DNA from: Rikenellaceae bacterium
GTDB lineage: Bacteria > Bacteroidota > Bacteroidia > Bacteroidales > Rikenellaceae
Direction: 5' to 3'
Assembly: GCA_009783565.1 (NCBI GenBank)
Contig: WRDF01000006.1
Coordinates: 1-64,000 of the forward strand
DNA length: 64,000 bases
This document shows, in pieces, positions 6,661 to 15,161 of this stretch. Under the pieces are notes generated by a model. The model was not told where the DNA came from. It worked only from the letters and a program-made list of their open reading frames with translations, and ran no database searches. A program made the position numbers and the translations under genes. The stretch's first letter is position 1; each line of letters begins with the position of its first letter.

Positions 6661-7551
6661 TCAGATTGTTTTATACATCTCAGGGCGTAGTCGTAACATA
6701 TACCGCCCGTATTCCGTCGCCCGCATCGGTTCGGCCAGCGCGCGCAACTGCTCGTAGGTGATCCATCCCTTACGGAACGCTATCTCTTCGAGACACGCGA
6801 TCTTCACGCCCTGCCGCGTCTCCACGACCTCGATGAACGTCGAAGCTTCGCTAAGCGAACGCGGCGTCCCCGTGTCCAACCACGCAAATCCGCGACTCAG
6901 CACTTCCAGGTGCAGGTTGCCGTTCTCCATGAACCATCGGTTCACGTCCGTGATCTCCAACTCGCCGCGCGCTGACGGTTTTATCTTGCGCGCAACGTCC
7001 ACCACCTCGTTCGGGTAAAAATACAGTCCCGTCACCGCATAGTCCGAGCGGGGATGTTGCGGTTTTTCCTCGATGCTCAGCACTTTGAGGTTTTCATCGA
7101 ATTCCGCCACGCCATACCGCTGAGGGTCGGTGACATAATACCCGAAGATCGTCGCCATGCGCTCCTGCTCAGCCCGGCGCACCGCCTCTGTCAGCATCCG
7201 TGTGAATCCCTGACCGTAAAATATATTATCGCCCAGAACCAGACATGCACAATCATCACCGATAAATTCCGCTCCCAGCACGAACGCCTGCGCCAGCCCG
7301 TCGGGCGACGGTTGCTCCTTATATACGAACCGCACCCCCATTTCCTCGCCCGACCCCAGCAGTCGCTCGAACGCCGGCAAGTCGTGCGGGGTTGAGATGA
7401 TCATAATCTCGCGTACTCCGGCCAGCATCAGCACCGACACGGGATAATATATCATCGGCTTGTCATAGACCGGCAGCAACTGCTTCGACACGCCGCGCGT
7501 CATCGGATGCAACCGCGTGCCGCTCCCCCCTGCCAGTACGATGCCTTTCAT
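6661..7551 (-). CDS. rfbA: Glucose-1-phosphate thymidylyltransferase
   Basis: From ATG at 7551 the protein has 296 residues, the usual RmlA length. [18 protein letters not shown] is the nucleotidyl-transferase P-loop (GGSGTRL). Further family motifs are [29 protein letters not shown]-like SIEEKP and AWLDTGT. It catalyses dTTP + glucose-1-phosphate to dTDP-glucose, the first step to dTDP-rhamnose and related sugars. Reading can extend upstream to 7602, but the extra residues precede the conserved start. No rfbB, rfbC or rfbD is next to it; instead it is tightly followed by the DRTGG/HATPase/hydrogenase-like module. A -7 box (TATATTTG) lies about 15 bp upstream. Confidence 0.95.
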   Translation of the reverse strand: MKGIVLAGGSGTRLHPMTRGVSKQLLPVYDKPMIYYPVSVLMLAGVREIMIISTPHDLPAFERLLGSGEEMGVRFVYKEQPSPDGLAQAFVLGAEFIGDDCACLVLGDNIFYGQGFTRMLTEAVRRAEQERMATIFGYYVTDPQRYGVAEFDENLKVLSIEEKPQHPRSDYAVTGLYFYPNEVVDVARKIKPSARGELEITDVNRWFMENGNLHLEVLSRGFAWLDTGTPRSLSEASTFIEVVETRQGVKIACLEEIAFRKGWITYEQLRALAEPMRATEYGRYMLRLRPEMYKTI

Positions 7552-7565
7552 CTGAATTTTTGCTC

Positions 7566-7573
7566 CAAATATA
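7566..7573 (-). promoter_or_regulatory. -7 promoter box for rfbA
   Basis: The minus strand reads TATATTTG, a full match to the Bacteroidetes TAnnTTTG box, 14 bp before the rfbA ATG. No convincing -33 TTTG is seen. It would drive rfbA and the downstream hydrogenase-like module. Confidence 0.5.
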
Positions 7574-7596
7574 GTGTTTTTTCTGCAATCTGTTTT

Positions 7597-7764
7597 CGTC
7601 ATTGCGAGCCTGAAAGGCGAAGCAATCCAGAAAAAGCAAAAACATTGGATTGCCTCCTCGTCTATTTCCGCCCTGCGCTACGCGCGACGGCGGGACTTCG
7701 TCGGTGAGCTTGTCGCCTGAGGGCGACTGCGGTTGCTTCGAACCTGACGGTTCTCGCAATGACG
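7597..7764. repeat. Family B composite repeat
   Basis: Opens with gtcattgcgagcctgaaagg and closes with the inverse ctcgcaatgacg, enclosing a GC-rich core with internal palindromes (gtcgcctgagggcgac). It fills the gap between rfbA and the deaminase gene. Confidence 0.75.
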
Positions 7765-7772
7765 CGTACGTG

Positions 7773-8213
7773 CTATTTCAAAAGATGCCGGTTCACTTCA
7801 CGCACCTGTTCGGCAAATTCGTCTAAAACGACAACTTCAATACCCGCCGCCCGCAGGTCGCGATCGCCACTGCACTCGGTGAACAGCGGAGGCTCGTTCA
7901 GCGCATAGACCACCTTCCGGAATCCGTGCCGCATCAAAAGCTGCGAACATGACACGGGCTTCGATGCGCGCTTGGAGCAAGGTTCCATCGAACTGTACAT
8001 CGCCGCACCCGAAAGTGAAACCCCGGCGGCCATAGCCTTCACTACCGCCTCTTCTTCCGCATGATTATGCGCTCCCGTCTCGTGGGTGTAACCGCCGAAT
8101 TCGCGTCCGTCCTGCGTCACGATCACCGCACCCACACAATATGAACCGCTGCATGGCTCGCATCGGCGGCTCAGGTCTATTGCCTTCTGCAAATATTCCC
8201 TGTCACTCTTCAT
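7773..8213 (-). CDS. Cytidine/deoxycytidylate deaminase-family protein (RibD-like)
   Basis: 146 residues with the zinc-deaminase signature. The first half-site is HNHAEEEAVVKAM (HAE motif), and the second is SSMEPCSKRASKPVSC (the PCxxxxxxxxC ligands, with a spacing of 8-9 that is closer to RibD-type pyrimidine deaminases than to CMP deaminase). The N-terminus DREYLQKAIDLSRRCEP resembles the RibD deaminase start. No reductase domain follows. Substrate cannot be assigned. The start overlaps the S41 protease stop by 11 bp, indicating translation from the same message. Confidence 0.75.
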   Translation of the reverse strand: MKSDREYLQKAIDLSRRCEPCSGSYCVGAVIVTQDGREFGGYTHETGAHNHAEEEAVVKAMAAGVSLSGAAMYSSMEPCSKRASKPVSCSQLLMRHGFRKVVYALNEPPLFTECSGDRDLRAAGIEVVVLDEFAEQVREVNRHLLK

Positions 8214-9639
8214 CGAGGCACAAATCCACGATAAGCCCTGTCGGACGCTGAGACGTCATCGCCGCTGCCGGCAAGGTCAATGGACGTGCCGCCCCGCCGT
8301 CGGGCGAGCGCGACACGCCGACTGTCGGCAATGCAAAAATACCGGGGAACGCCTCGCTTACCGCCACTTTGAGCAGATGCTCGTTCAGATAATCGCCCAG
8401 CGGAGCGAGGATATAATAGTTTCCGCTCGGTATTGGCCGTTTATCGAACTCGGAGTGCGGTCCAGCATCGGGAGACAGTCCTTTTTCATAACCGGATTTC
8501 CGTTCGAGGTTATGCACACGACTCCAAATCAGGCTCATTTCCCAGTCGTGGTCATCACTGGTGAAAGTACGTCCGCCAAGATTTTTGCCGTACGTGGTTT
8601 CGCCGACGACCCATAGCTTGCGTTCAGCGCGGGCGTAAACCGTCCGTAGCGTGTGGATAATAAGTTCGCTCGCCGAGGCGGTGTATTCCGAAGTCAGAAT
8701 GTAGAGATTTTTAATATCGGGATTGTATAGTCCGATTTGGGCGGCGCTAAGCAGTTGTTGAGCAGTAAATGCCTGTGGACGGCCGAACGACCGGTTCGTT
8801 TCGAAATACATGAAAGTCTTGCCCAGTTCGGAAGCGGGCGCAAGCAGGCTTGCCAACAGATTGGCATTTGCATAGTAGCCGCCGCTGTTATATCGCAGAT
8901 CGAGAAAAAGGGTCTCCACTCCGGCAGCCTTGAATCGGCCGAAGGCCTCGCACAGCTGTTTGCCGTAAGGATCGGAGAGACCGCTTTCCGGAAAGTGCGT
9001 ATATAAAAGATATGCCGTGCGCGCAGGTGTCTCATAAATAGTGTCGAGCAGGATCGGCGGGTCGTAGAAGTGTCCCTTGTGCAGGTTGATCAACTTCATA
9101 TCGGGGCGATTCAGCAGCTCGTTGATCAGCATCGAAGATTGTTCTCCGAACAGCAGACTCCGCCAGTTCGACATGACCAGCGTAGTGCTGTTCACCCTGG
9201 TGAAAATATCGCCGCGCCGCAGCCCCGCCAAATCTGCCGGACTGCCTGGTATAACGTAACAGATTTCGGCCAATATTCCATTTTCTCCATATCTCCACGG
9301 CTGCAACCGATACCCGAAATCGTATGATTGTTCCTCCGCACCGCTGCGCGTGGCTTCGCTCAGGGGGCGTATTTCCGAAAAACGGTCGCCGTAGGTATCT
9401 TCGCGGTAATTAACACTGCGGTTCTGGCGGTATCGCAGCCGTTCGAAATACAGGGGAGTATCGCCGTCTCCGCCTTCGTTCGACTTGGGCAGCTCGGCGC
9501 TCCAAAGATAATTCTCGGCCATCTGTTCGCGCACCCACTTGTTCGTTTCGCTCAGCCCGGCTGTCGGATCGTTCGACTCTTTCGAGCATCCCGCAAACGC
9601 AAAAAGTGCGGCGGCTGAAATAAATAAAATTTTCTTCAT
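8203..9639 (-). CDS. S41-family C-terminal-processing-type peptidase lipoprotein
   Basis: From ATG at 9639, 478 residues. A lipoprotein signal (MKKILFISAAALFAFAGC) is followed by an N-terminal region with KWVREQMAENYLW, common in Bacteroidetes S41 lipoproteins. A PDZ-like segment is present (IPGSPADLAGLRRGDIFTRVN). The catalytic core has FLDLRYNSGGY, TSEYTASASE (nucleophile Ser in SASE) and GETTYGKNLGG (general-base Lys). It probably acts on periplasmic or surface polypeptides. The frame is open upstream to 9723, but only the 9639 start gives a signal peptide. The deaminase gene overlaps its 3' end by 11 bp. Confidence 0.88.
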   Translation of the reverse strand: MKKILFISAAALFAFAGCSKESNDPTAGLSETNKWVREQMAENYLWSAELPKSNEGGDGDTPLYFERLRYRQNRSVNYREDTYGDRFSEIRPLSEATRSGAEEQSYDFGYRLQPWRYGENGILAEICYVIPGSPADLAGLRRGDIFTRVNSTTLVMSNWRSLLFGEQSSMLINELLNRPDMKLINLHKGHFYDPPILLDTIYETPARTAYLLYTHFPESGLSDPYGKQLCEAFGRFKAAGVETLFLDLRYNSGGYYANANLLASLLAPASELGKTFMYFETNRSFGRPQAFTAQQLLSAAQIGLYNPDIKNLYILTSEYTASASELIIHTLRTVYARAERKLWVVGETTYGKNLGGRTFTSDDHDWEMSLIWSRVHNLERKSGYEKGLSPDAGPHSEFDKRPIPSGNYYILAPLGDYLNEHLLKVAVSEAFPGIFALPTVGVSRSPDGGAARPLTLPAAAMTSQRPTGLIVDLCLDEE

Positions 9640-9722
9640 AGTTATAAAAAAAGTCAAAATACCTGTTCCTGCCGAATGTCCGTAAGCATTCGGAGTATCT
9701 CTCGATGTTCGGATATGTAGCA

Positions 9723-9730
9723 CAAATATA
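9723..9730 (-). promoter_or_regulatory. -7 promoter box for the S41 peptidase operon
   Basis: The minus strand reads TATATTTG. It gives a leader of about 80 nt that contains a small inverted repeat (ccgaatg / cattcgg, 9672-9693). Confidence 0.45.
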
Positions 9731-9838
9731 ATGATTTTTTCATTTATCGGGGCATCGAGTTGGAGAAACGCAAAAGAATCACTATTTTGGGGCGTTTTTC
9801 ACGGCAATTCCAAAAAATGTCATAAAAACCTCAAACGC

Positions 9839-11995
9839 ATGAAAACGTATAAAACGAACGAGATCAAAAACATTGTCCTTCTCGGAGCCTCCGGCTCCGG
9901 CAAAACCACGATGGCCGAAGCCATGGCCTACGAGGGTAAGGTGATCGAGCGACGCGGTACGGTCGAGAACGACAACACTATCTCCGACAACACCGAACTC
10001 GAACAGCTTTACAAACGCTCGATCTACCCGACGCTGCTCTTCACGGAGTTCAAGGATGCAAAACTTAATATTATCGATACGCCGGGGTCGGACGATTTCA
10101 GCGGCGGGCTTTTCTCGGCTTTCAAGGTAGCGGACGTGGGCGTGATGCTGTTCAATGCCCAGAACGGTTTCGAGGCCGGCAGCGAGATTCAGGCGCGTTA
10201 TGCACGCGCGATGAAAAAGCCTATCATCGCGGTGATCAACCAGTTGGACCATGAGAAGTCGAACTGGGAGACGACGCTGGAAGAGTTGCGCGGGGCCTCG
10301 CACGTGAAGCCCGTCATCGTTCAGTATCCGGTGAATCCGGGCCCGCAGTTCGATTCGTTCGTTGACGTGCTGATGATGAAAATGTATAAGTATAAGGACG
10401 ACAACGGCACGCGCGAGGAGTTGGACATTCCGGCATCGGAGATGGACAAGGCTACGGAGTTGAACAACGTTCTTATCGAGGCCGCAGCCGAGAACGACGA
10501 GGCGCTGATGGAGCTTTATTTCGAGAAGGGCACGCTGACGCAGGACGAGATGCGCAAGGGCTTGAAGGCAGGCCTTGCCAAGCGCGACCTGATACCGGTC
10601 TTCGTCGCATCGGGCAAGAAAAATATCGGCACGAAGCGTCTGATGGAGTTCATCGTGAACGTTGCGCCGAACCCGAAAGAGTCTCCGGCGTTCAAGACGG
10701 TCGAGGGCGAGGACATCGCAGCCGACGAAAACGGCCCGGCGGTGGCTTTCGTTTTCCGCAGCACGGTCGAGCAGCACATCGGCGAGATAAGCTACTTCCG
10801 CCTTATACGCGGCAAGCTCACGGAGGGCGCAGAAGTGGTGAACGCGCGCACGGGCAATAAGGAGAAGATCGCACAGCTGTTCGCCGTCGCGGGCAAGAAC
10901 CGCACGAAGCTGACCGAAATGTATGCCGGCGATATAGGTTGCACAGTCAAGCTGAAAGGCACGAAGACCAATGACACGCTGTGTAACTCGGCCGACGTGG
11001 TGCAGATCGAGCCTATACAGTTCCCTGACCCGAAGTACCGCGCGGCGGTGCGTGCGACCAAGCAGGGCGACGAGGAGAAGCTGGGCGAGATACTGAACAA
11101 ACTGTCGTTCGAAGACCCGACGATCCTTGTGGAATACTCGAAAGAGCTGAAACAGATGATCATTCAGGGGCAGGGCGAACACCATCTGAATATCGTGAAG
11201 TGGATTCTGGGGAACGTTTACAAGATCGACATAGAATTCTACGCGCCCCGCATCTCCTATCGCGAGACGATTACGAAAGTCGCCAACGCCGACTACCGCC
11301 ACAAGAAGCAGTCGGGCGGCGCGGGACAGTTCGGCGAGGTGCACCTGCTCATCGAGCCTTACACCGAGGGGATGCCCGAGCCGACGAAGTACAAACTCGG
11401 CGGCAAGGAAATCGCCGTGAGCCTCAAAGGCAAGGAGGAGATCGTGCTCGATTGGGGCGGAAAGTTGCAGTTCTACAACTCCATCGTGGGCGGCGCTATC
11501 GACGCACGTTTCCTGCCTGCTATATTAAAAGGTATAATGGAGAAGATGGAGGAGGGACCGCTCACCGGCTCGTATGCTCGCGACATCCGTGTGGTGGTCT
11601 ACGACGGAAAGATGCACCCGGTGGATTCGAACGAAATCTCGTTCAAACTCGCCGGCCGTAATGCGTTCAAGGAGGCATTCCGCACCGCCGCACCGAAGAT
11701 TATGGAGCCGATATATCAGGTCGAGGTGCTTGTGCCGTCGGACAAGATGGGCGACGTGATGAGCGATATGCAGGGCCGTAGGGCGATGATCGAGGGTATG
11801 ACTTCGGACAAGGGTTTCGACCGCCTTGTGGCGCGTGTGCCGCTGGCCGAAATGTACCGCTATTCGACGACGCTCAGTTCGCTCACGAGCGGCCGCGCGA
11901 CCTACTCAATGCGTTTCCTTGCCTACGAGCAAGTTCCCGCCGATGTGCAGGATAAGCTGCTCAAAGAATACGCCGATACGGACAAGGACGAATAG
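9839..11995 (+). CDS. fusA2: Elongation factor G paralogue (EF-G2 type, altered GTPase motifs)
   Basis: From ATG at 9839, 718 residues with the full EF-G layout (G domain, domains II-V). The P-loop is GASGSGKT (16-23), unlike AHxDxGKT of housekeeping EF-G. Switch I is not recognisable. The G3 motif reads DTPGSDDF with Ser84 where EF-G has the catalytic His (DTPGHVDF), and the G4 motif is NQLD rather than NKMD. Domain IV/V motifs are retained (SYRETIT, KQSGGAGQFGEV, QGRRAMIEGM). This matches the Bacteroides EF-G2 class, reported to support translocation without GTP hydrolysis under starvation. MKTYKTNEIKN is the conserved N-terminus, so longer starts to 9731 are not used. It stands alone, not near rpsL/rpsG. 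Confidence 0.9.
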   Translation: MKTYKTNEIKNIVLLGASGSGKTTMAEAMAYEGKVIERRGTVENDNTISDNTELEQLYKRSIYPTLLFTEFKDAKLNIIDTPGSDDFSGGLFSAFKVADVGVMLFNAQNGFEAGSEIQARYARAMKKPIIAVINQLDHEKSNWETTLEELRGASHVKPVIVQYPVNPGPQFDSFVDVLMMKMYKYKDDNGTREELDIPASEMDKATELNNVLIEAAAENDEALMELYFEKGTLTQDEMRKGLKAGLAKRDLIPVFVASGKKNIGTKRLMEFIVNVAPNPKESPAFKTVEGEDIAADENGPAVAFVFRSTVEQHIGEISYFRLIRGKLTEGAEVVNARTGNKEKIAQLFAVAGKNRTKLTEMYAGDIGCTVKLKGTKTNDTLCNSADVVQIEPIQFPDPKYRAAVRATKQGDEEKLGEILNKLSFEDPTILVEYSKELKQMIIQGQGEHHLNIVKWILGNVYKIDIEFYAPRISYRETITKVANADYRHKKQSGGAGQFGEVHLLIEPYTEGMPEPTKYKLGGKEIAVSLKGKEEIVLDWGGKLQFYNSIVGGAIDARFLPAILKGIMEKMEEGPLTGSYARDIRVVVYDGKMHPVDSNEISFKLAGRNAFKEAFRTAAPKIMEPIYQVEVLVPSDKMGDVMSDMQGRRAMIEGMTSDKGFDRLVARVPLAEMYRYSTTLSSLTSGRATYSMRFLAYEQVPADVQDKLLKEYADTDKDE

Positions 11996-12056
11996 CACGC
12001 GCGCGTGTTATCCAGGCCTGCCGGAGAACTGTCATTCCGAACGAACGTGAGGAATG
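11996..12056. repeat. Family C unit followed by short family B unit
   Basis: Directly after the fusA2 stop codon lies the alternating palindrome cacgcgcgcgtg (11996-12007), then ttatccaggcctgccgga, and then tcattccgaacgaacgtgag with gaatgaca (12032-12056). Confidence 0.75.
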
Positions 12057-12063
12057 ACAAAGA

Positions 12064-12112
12064 TTTAGGGTCTGTTTACGCAAATTTATTATTTGCGTAA
12101 ACAGACCCTAAA
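12064..12112. repeat. Perfect 22-bp inverted repeat (MITE- or terminator-like)
   Basis: The arms at 12064-12085 (beginning tttagggtctgtttacgc) and 12091-12112 are exact reverse complements around a 5-nt loop. A degenerate single arm recurs at 17374-17395, on the other side of the Hdr-like cluster. It could end fusA2 transcription or be a miniature element made of two insertion-sequence ends. Confidence 0.85.
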
Positions 12113-12149
12113 TAAGTATAAATACCCATTAAAATACGATTTTTTTCTA

Positions 12150-12180
12150 TTTCCGGTTTCCGCCCCATGCGATACTTTTG
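12150..12180 (+). promoter_or_regulatory. Promoter for the Hdr-like cluster
   Basis: A -7 box TACTTTTG at 12173-12180 matches TAnnTTTG. A near-match -33 (tttc for TTTG) lies at 12150-12153 with a 19-bp spacer. Transcription would start about 20 nt before the HdrC-like ATG. Confidence 0.55.
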
Positions 12181-12207
12181 TCGCTGGGAGTTAAAGCAAG
12201 CTCTAAA

Positions 12208-12909
12208 ATGGGTAAGTATTTCGATAGGCTGATGGAAGACGTGCGCATGCGCGAGGGACTGCACTCGTGCATGAACTGCGGCGTGTGTACGGGTCTGTGT
12301 CCTGCGGCGGAGTTTTATGACTACGACCCGCGCCAGGTGGTGAACACCGTTCAGATGCGCGACGATGAAGAAATCGAGAAACTGCTGAAAAGCGACGCGC
12401 TGTGGTACTGCGGCGAGTGTATGTCGTGCAGGCCGCGATGTCCGAGAGGCAACACTCCGGGTTATGTAATACAGGCACTGCGCAAAATTTCGCAGGAAGA
12501 CGGGTTCTTTGCCGAGTCGGAAAAAGGACGCCAGCAGCTTGTTATCAAGCGCGTTATCGGCGGAAGTATCCTCAGCGAAGGCTACTGCCTGTATCCCAAA
12601 CTCGTCTCGCCTGAATTGCATCCCGAGCAGGGGCCGGTGTGGGCGTGGATACACGAGAACGATACGCAGATCTATCCGCAATTCAGTCCCAATTATCGGA
12701 AAGCAGGCCCCGGTCCGTTCCGCAAGATCAGCGAGGCGACGATGGATGAAATACGCAGGATCTTCGAGGTGAGCGGCGGAGCCAAGATGTTCGCCGCGAT
12801 CGAGGAACACTCCGAGCAGAAAGCGCGGGAGATGGGATTCGCCGGCGCGAACGATTCCTACATAGAGATGATATACACACACGATTCGGGAACGCACACA
12901 CAACGATGA
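12208..12909 (+). CDS. HdrC-like iron-sulfur subunit
   Basis: From ATG at 12208, 233 residues. Two ferredoxin motifs, Cys21/24/27/31 (CMNCGVCTGLCP) and Cys68/71/74/78 (CGECMSCRPRCP), are spaced as in HdrC, the electron-relay subunit of heterodisulfide reductase-like complexes. The C-terminal about 130 residues are longer than in methanogen HdrC and contain no further clusters. A TTG at 12178 would add ten residues but overlaps the promoter box, so the ATG is preferred. The gene overlaps the HdrB-like gene by 4 bp (ATGA), so the two are co-translated. It probably passes electrons between the FAD subunit and the HdrB-like site. Confidence 0.88.
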   Translation: MGKYFDRLMEDVRMREGLHSCMNCGVCTGLCPAAEFYDYDPRQVVNTVQMRDDEEIEKLLKSDALWYCGECMSCRPRCPRGNTPGYVIQALRKISQEDGFFAESEKGRQQLVIKRVIGGSILSEGYCLYPKLVSPELHPEQGPVWAWIHENDTQIYPQFSPNYRKAGPGPFRKISEATMDEIRRIFEVSGGAKMFAAIEEHSEQKAREMGFAGANDSYIEMIYTHDSGTHTQR

Positions 12910-13991
12910 AACGCACGAGTTGGCAGGAATATCAAAAGAAGGTTGCGGACGACGATTATTATTATGTCCGCAGTTGTATCCGGCAGAATTTTTTTCCGGG
13001 TTCGGAGAAAGCGTTCCTTAATATTATCGGTGGCGATCTGGGGCGCAGCATCTATGAAAATCCGGAGCATACGACATGTACCGGCATCGGTTACCACTCC
13101 GACATCGTGCCGATGGAGACGACGATGACGGTGGTGGCGCGTCAGTTTGCGCTGCTGACCGAATCGGGGCGCGAGAATCTGGCCGTGTCGTGCATCACGT
13201 CGTTCGGCCTCTACACGGAGATGTTGGAGACGTGGCACGAATTTCCGGAGACGGAGGAGCGCACGCGGCGTTACCTGAAAGAGGCGACGGGGCGCGAATT
13301 CCGCAAGCCTAAGAACGTCGCCCACACATCCGACATAATGTTCCATCACCGCGAGGAGATCGCCCGAAAGGTCAGGCACAGGCTTGTGAACGTCAAAACG
13401 GGCGAGCCGCTGCGGGTCGTCGATCATATCGGGTGTCACTATGCAAAGCTGTTCCCGAAGGTGGGCATAGGCGGCGCGGAATTTCCGCATGTGCTTGCCG
13501 GAATGGTCGAGGCGTGGGGAGGCGAGGTGATCGATTATCCCGAAAGGCGGCATTGCTGCGGGTTCGGATTCCGCAACTATCTGGTAAAAGCCAACCGTGG
13601 TTTTTCTATCGCCAACACTCACAAGAAATTGGAGTCGATGGCTCCTTTCAAGCCCGATTTTATCATCACGAACTGCCCCGGATGCCCGATGTTCCTCGAT
13701 CGGTGGCAGTACACCATTGCCGAGATGGAGGGCACGACGTATGGTCAGGACGGCGTGGGAATCCCGGCCCTTACGTATGAGGAGGTGGCGGGACTGGTCA
13801 TGGGTTATGACCCATGGGCCTTGGGTTTGCAGATGCATCAGGTGAACGTCGAGCCGCTGTTGGACAAGATGGGGGTGAAGTACGATCCGGCAGCCAAGTA
13901 TCTGGGCCTCAACGGTAAATATATCGGCAAGCCCGCCGATACGGCCGTGAACATAAACTGCGGGACGCAGCAGGTAATAAGAAATCTGTAA
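12906..13991 (+). CDS. HdrB-like CCG-domain subunit
   Basis: 361 residues. The C-terminal half has a full CCG motif: Cys177 (IGCHYAK), Cys217-Cys218 (RRHCCGFGF) and Cys257/Cys260 (TNCPGCP), the ligands of a non-cubane [4Fe-4S] cluster in HdrB. The N-terminal half, which in HdrB carries a second CCG motif, has only Cys24, Cys58 and Cys96, with Thr57 and Ser99 at positions usually Cys, so it looks degenerate. The N-terminal extension (KRTSWQEYQ...) and a C-terminal tail of about 90 residues are also unusual. It is the candidate disulfide- or heterodisulfide-reducing subunit. The physiological substrate is unknown because this organism type has no CoM/CoB. Confidence 0.85.
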   Translation: MKRTSWQEYQKKVADDDYYYVRSCIRQNFFPGSEKAFLNIIGGDLGRSIYENPEHTTCTGIGYHSDIVPMETTMTVVARQFALLTESGRENLAVSCITSFGLYTEMLETWHEFPETEERTRRYLKEATGREFRKPKNVAHTSDIMFHHREEIARKVRHRLVNVKTGEPLRVVDHIGCHYAKLFPKVGIGGAEFPHVLAGMVEAWGGEVIDYPERRHCCGFGFRNYLVKANRGFSIANTHKKLESMAPFKPDFIITNCPGCPMFLDRWQYTIAEMEGTTYGQDGVGIPALTYEEVAGLVMGYDPWALGLQMHQVNVEPLLDKMGVKYDPAAKYLGLNGKYIGKPADTAVNINCGTQQVIRNL

Positions 13992-13998
13992 AAGAGCC

Positions 13999-14997
13999 AT
14001 GAAGAATCATAAAGTGATAGTCGTCGGCGGCGGCGCGGCGGGGTTGCAGGCGGCGGCAACGTTGAAAGAGCTTGGCGTCGAGCCGCTTATCATCGAGCGC
14101 GAGATGCAGACGGGCGGAAAGGTAAGGCGTTGGCACAGGCTTTTTCCCGATTTCACGTCGGCGTCAGAGGTGTTGGCGACGCTTGAAAAAAACGCCGAAG
14201 GCATCGAAACGTTATGCGGCGTGATGGTCGACAGCATCGACGCGACGGGCGTTACGCTGGCCGGCGGACGGCACATAAAAGCCGATGCAATGGTTGTGGC
14301 TACGGGGTTCGACCTTTTTCGCGCCGAGCTGAAAGAGGAGTACGGTTACGGTATCTACGACAACGTTTACACGAGCGCCGATATCGAAGATATGCTCAAC
14401 GGCGATGGCGTGAGGCTTAAAGACGGCAGCGCGCCCGGGCGTGTCGCCTTTCTGCATTGCGTAGGCTCGCGCGACGAGAAAGTGGGGCAACCCCATTGCT
14501 CGCGCCTGTGTTGTATCACGGCTGTAAAGCAGGCGATGGAACTGCGTGAATCGTTCCCCGACGCTGAGATTTACAACTACTATATGGACATCCGCATGTT
14601 CGGTGCGGGTTACGAGGAAATGTACCGCTCTGCGCAGGAGGATGGCGAGGTACGTTTCGTGCGCGGGCGCATCTCGGAGGCAAGCCCGACGATCGACGGA
14701 CGTGTGCAGATCAAGGCCGAAGACACGCTGCTGGGGCGTCCGGTGAAGATGACCGTGGATATGCTCGTACTTGCCGTGGGTATGACGGCGGCAGAAAGTA
14801 ACGGGCGGCTCGGCGTGGGGTTGCAGAGTGGCGGGTTTATCGCGCCGCGCGATTTGTTCACGGGCGCGGTGTACTCTCCCGATGCGGAGAATATTTTCTA
14901 TGCCGGTTGCGCGACCGCCCCGAAAAACATCGGCGAAACTCTTAATGAGGCAACGGCGGCAGCGGTTAAAGCGGCGGAATTTTTGCTCGAAAAGTAG
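13999..14997 (+). CDS. Short HdrA-like FAD-binding subunit
   Basis: 332 residues, about half the length of methanogen HdrA. The N-terminal Rossmann motif VIVVGGGAAGLQAA (7-20) binds FAD, and an ATGFD motif (about 101-105) is present. The HdrA-specific iron-sulfur segment HCVGSRDEKVGQPHCSRLCC (Cys154, 167, 171, 172) followed by ITAVKQA is intact. A C-terminal ATAPKNIGETLNEA segment closes the FAD site. The extra ferredoxin domains of long HdrA are missing, and the separate ferredoxin gene at 15162 may supply them. It is the probable flavin site where electrons are split or merged. It lies 7 bp after the HdrB-like gene. Confidence 0.88.
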   Translation: MKNHKVIVVGGGAAGLQAAATLKELGVEPLIIEREMQTGGKVRRWHRLFPDFTSASEVLATLEKNAEGIETLCGVMVDSIDATGVTLAGGRHIKADAMVVATGFDLFRAELKEEYGYGIYDNVYTSADIEDMLNGDGVRLKDGSAPGRVAFLHCVGSRDEKVGQPHCSRLCCITAVKQAMELRESFPDAEIYNYYMDIRMFGAGYEEMYRSAQEDGEVRFVRGRISEASPTIDGRVQIKAEDTLLGRPVKMTVDMLVLAVGMTAAESNGRLGVGLQSGGFIAPRDLFTGAVYSPDAENIFYAGCATAPKNIGETLNEATAAAVKAAEFLLEK

Positions 14998-15020
14998 AGT
15001 TGTCTCACATAGATTATGCG

Positions 15021-15138
15021 ATGTGGTTTCAGGCACGCCGTCGGCGGCGGGTCGCCTGAGCGAAGCGAAGAAACAGCGACCCGCCGCGTGGGGCGGCGGC
15101 GTGCCGCGGCTTTCGCAAAAAACGCGAAAGCCCTTGCC
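15021..15138. repeat. Family D dispersed element, copy D1
   Basis: A GC-rich element (cacgccgtcggcggcgggtc, then ccgccgcgtggggcggcgg and gtgccgc) that ends in a hairpin with stem 15108-15116 / 15124-15132 and loop aaaaaac. It closely matches copy D2 at 23322-23444 except in the hairpin stem, which differs but still pairs. It lies between the HdrA-like and ferredoxin genes. Confidence 0.85.
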
Positions 15139-15161
15139 AGATAGAGATTGTTTGCGAAAAA

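Noticed and set aside
9782-11344. Long open frame (520 codons) antisense to the EF-G paralogue
   Set aside because: It mirrors the codon bias of the real gene on the other strand; the Arg/His/Leu-rich product has no family features.
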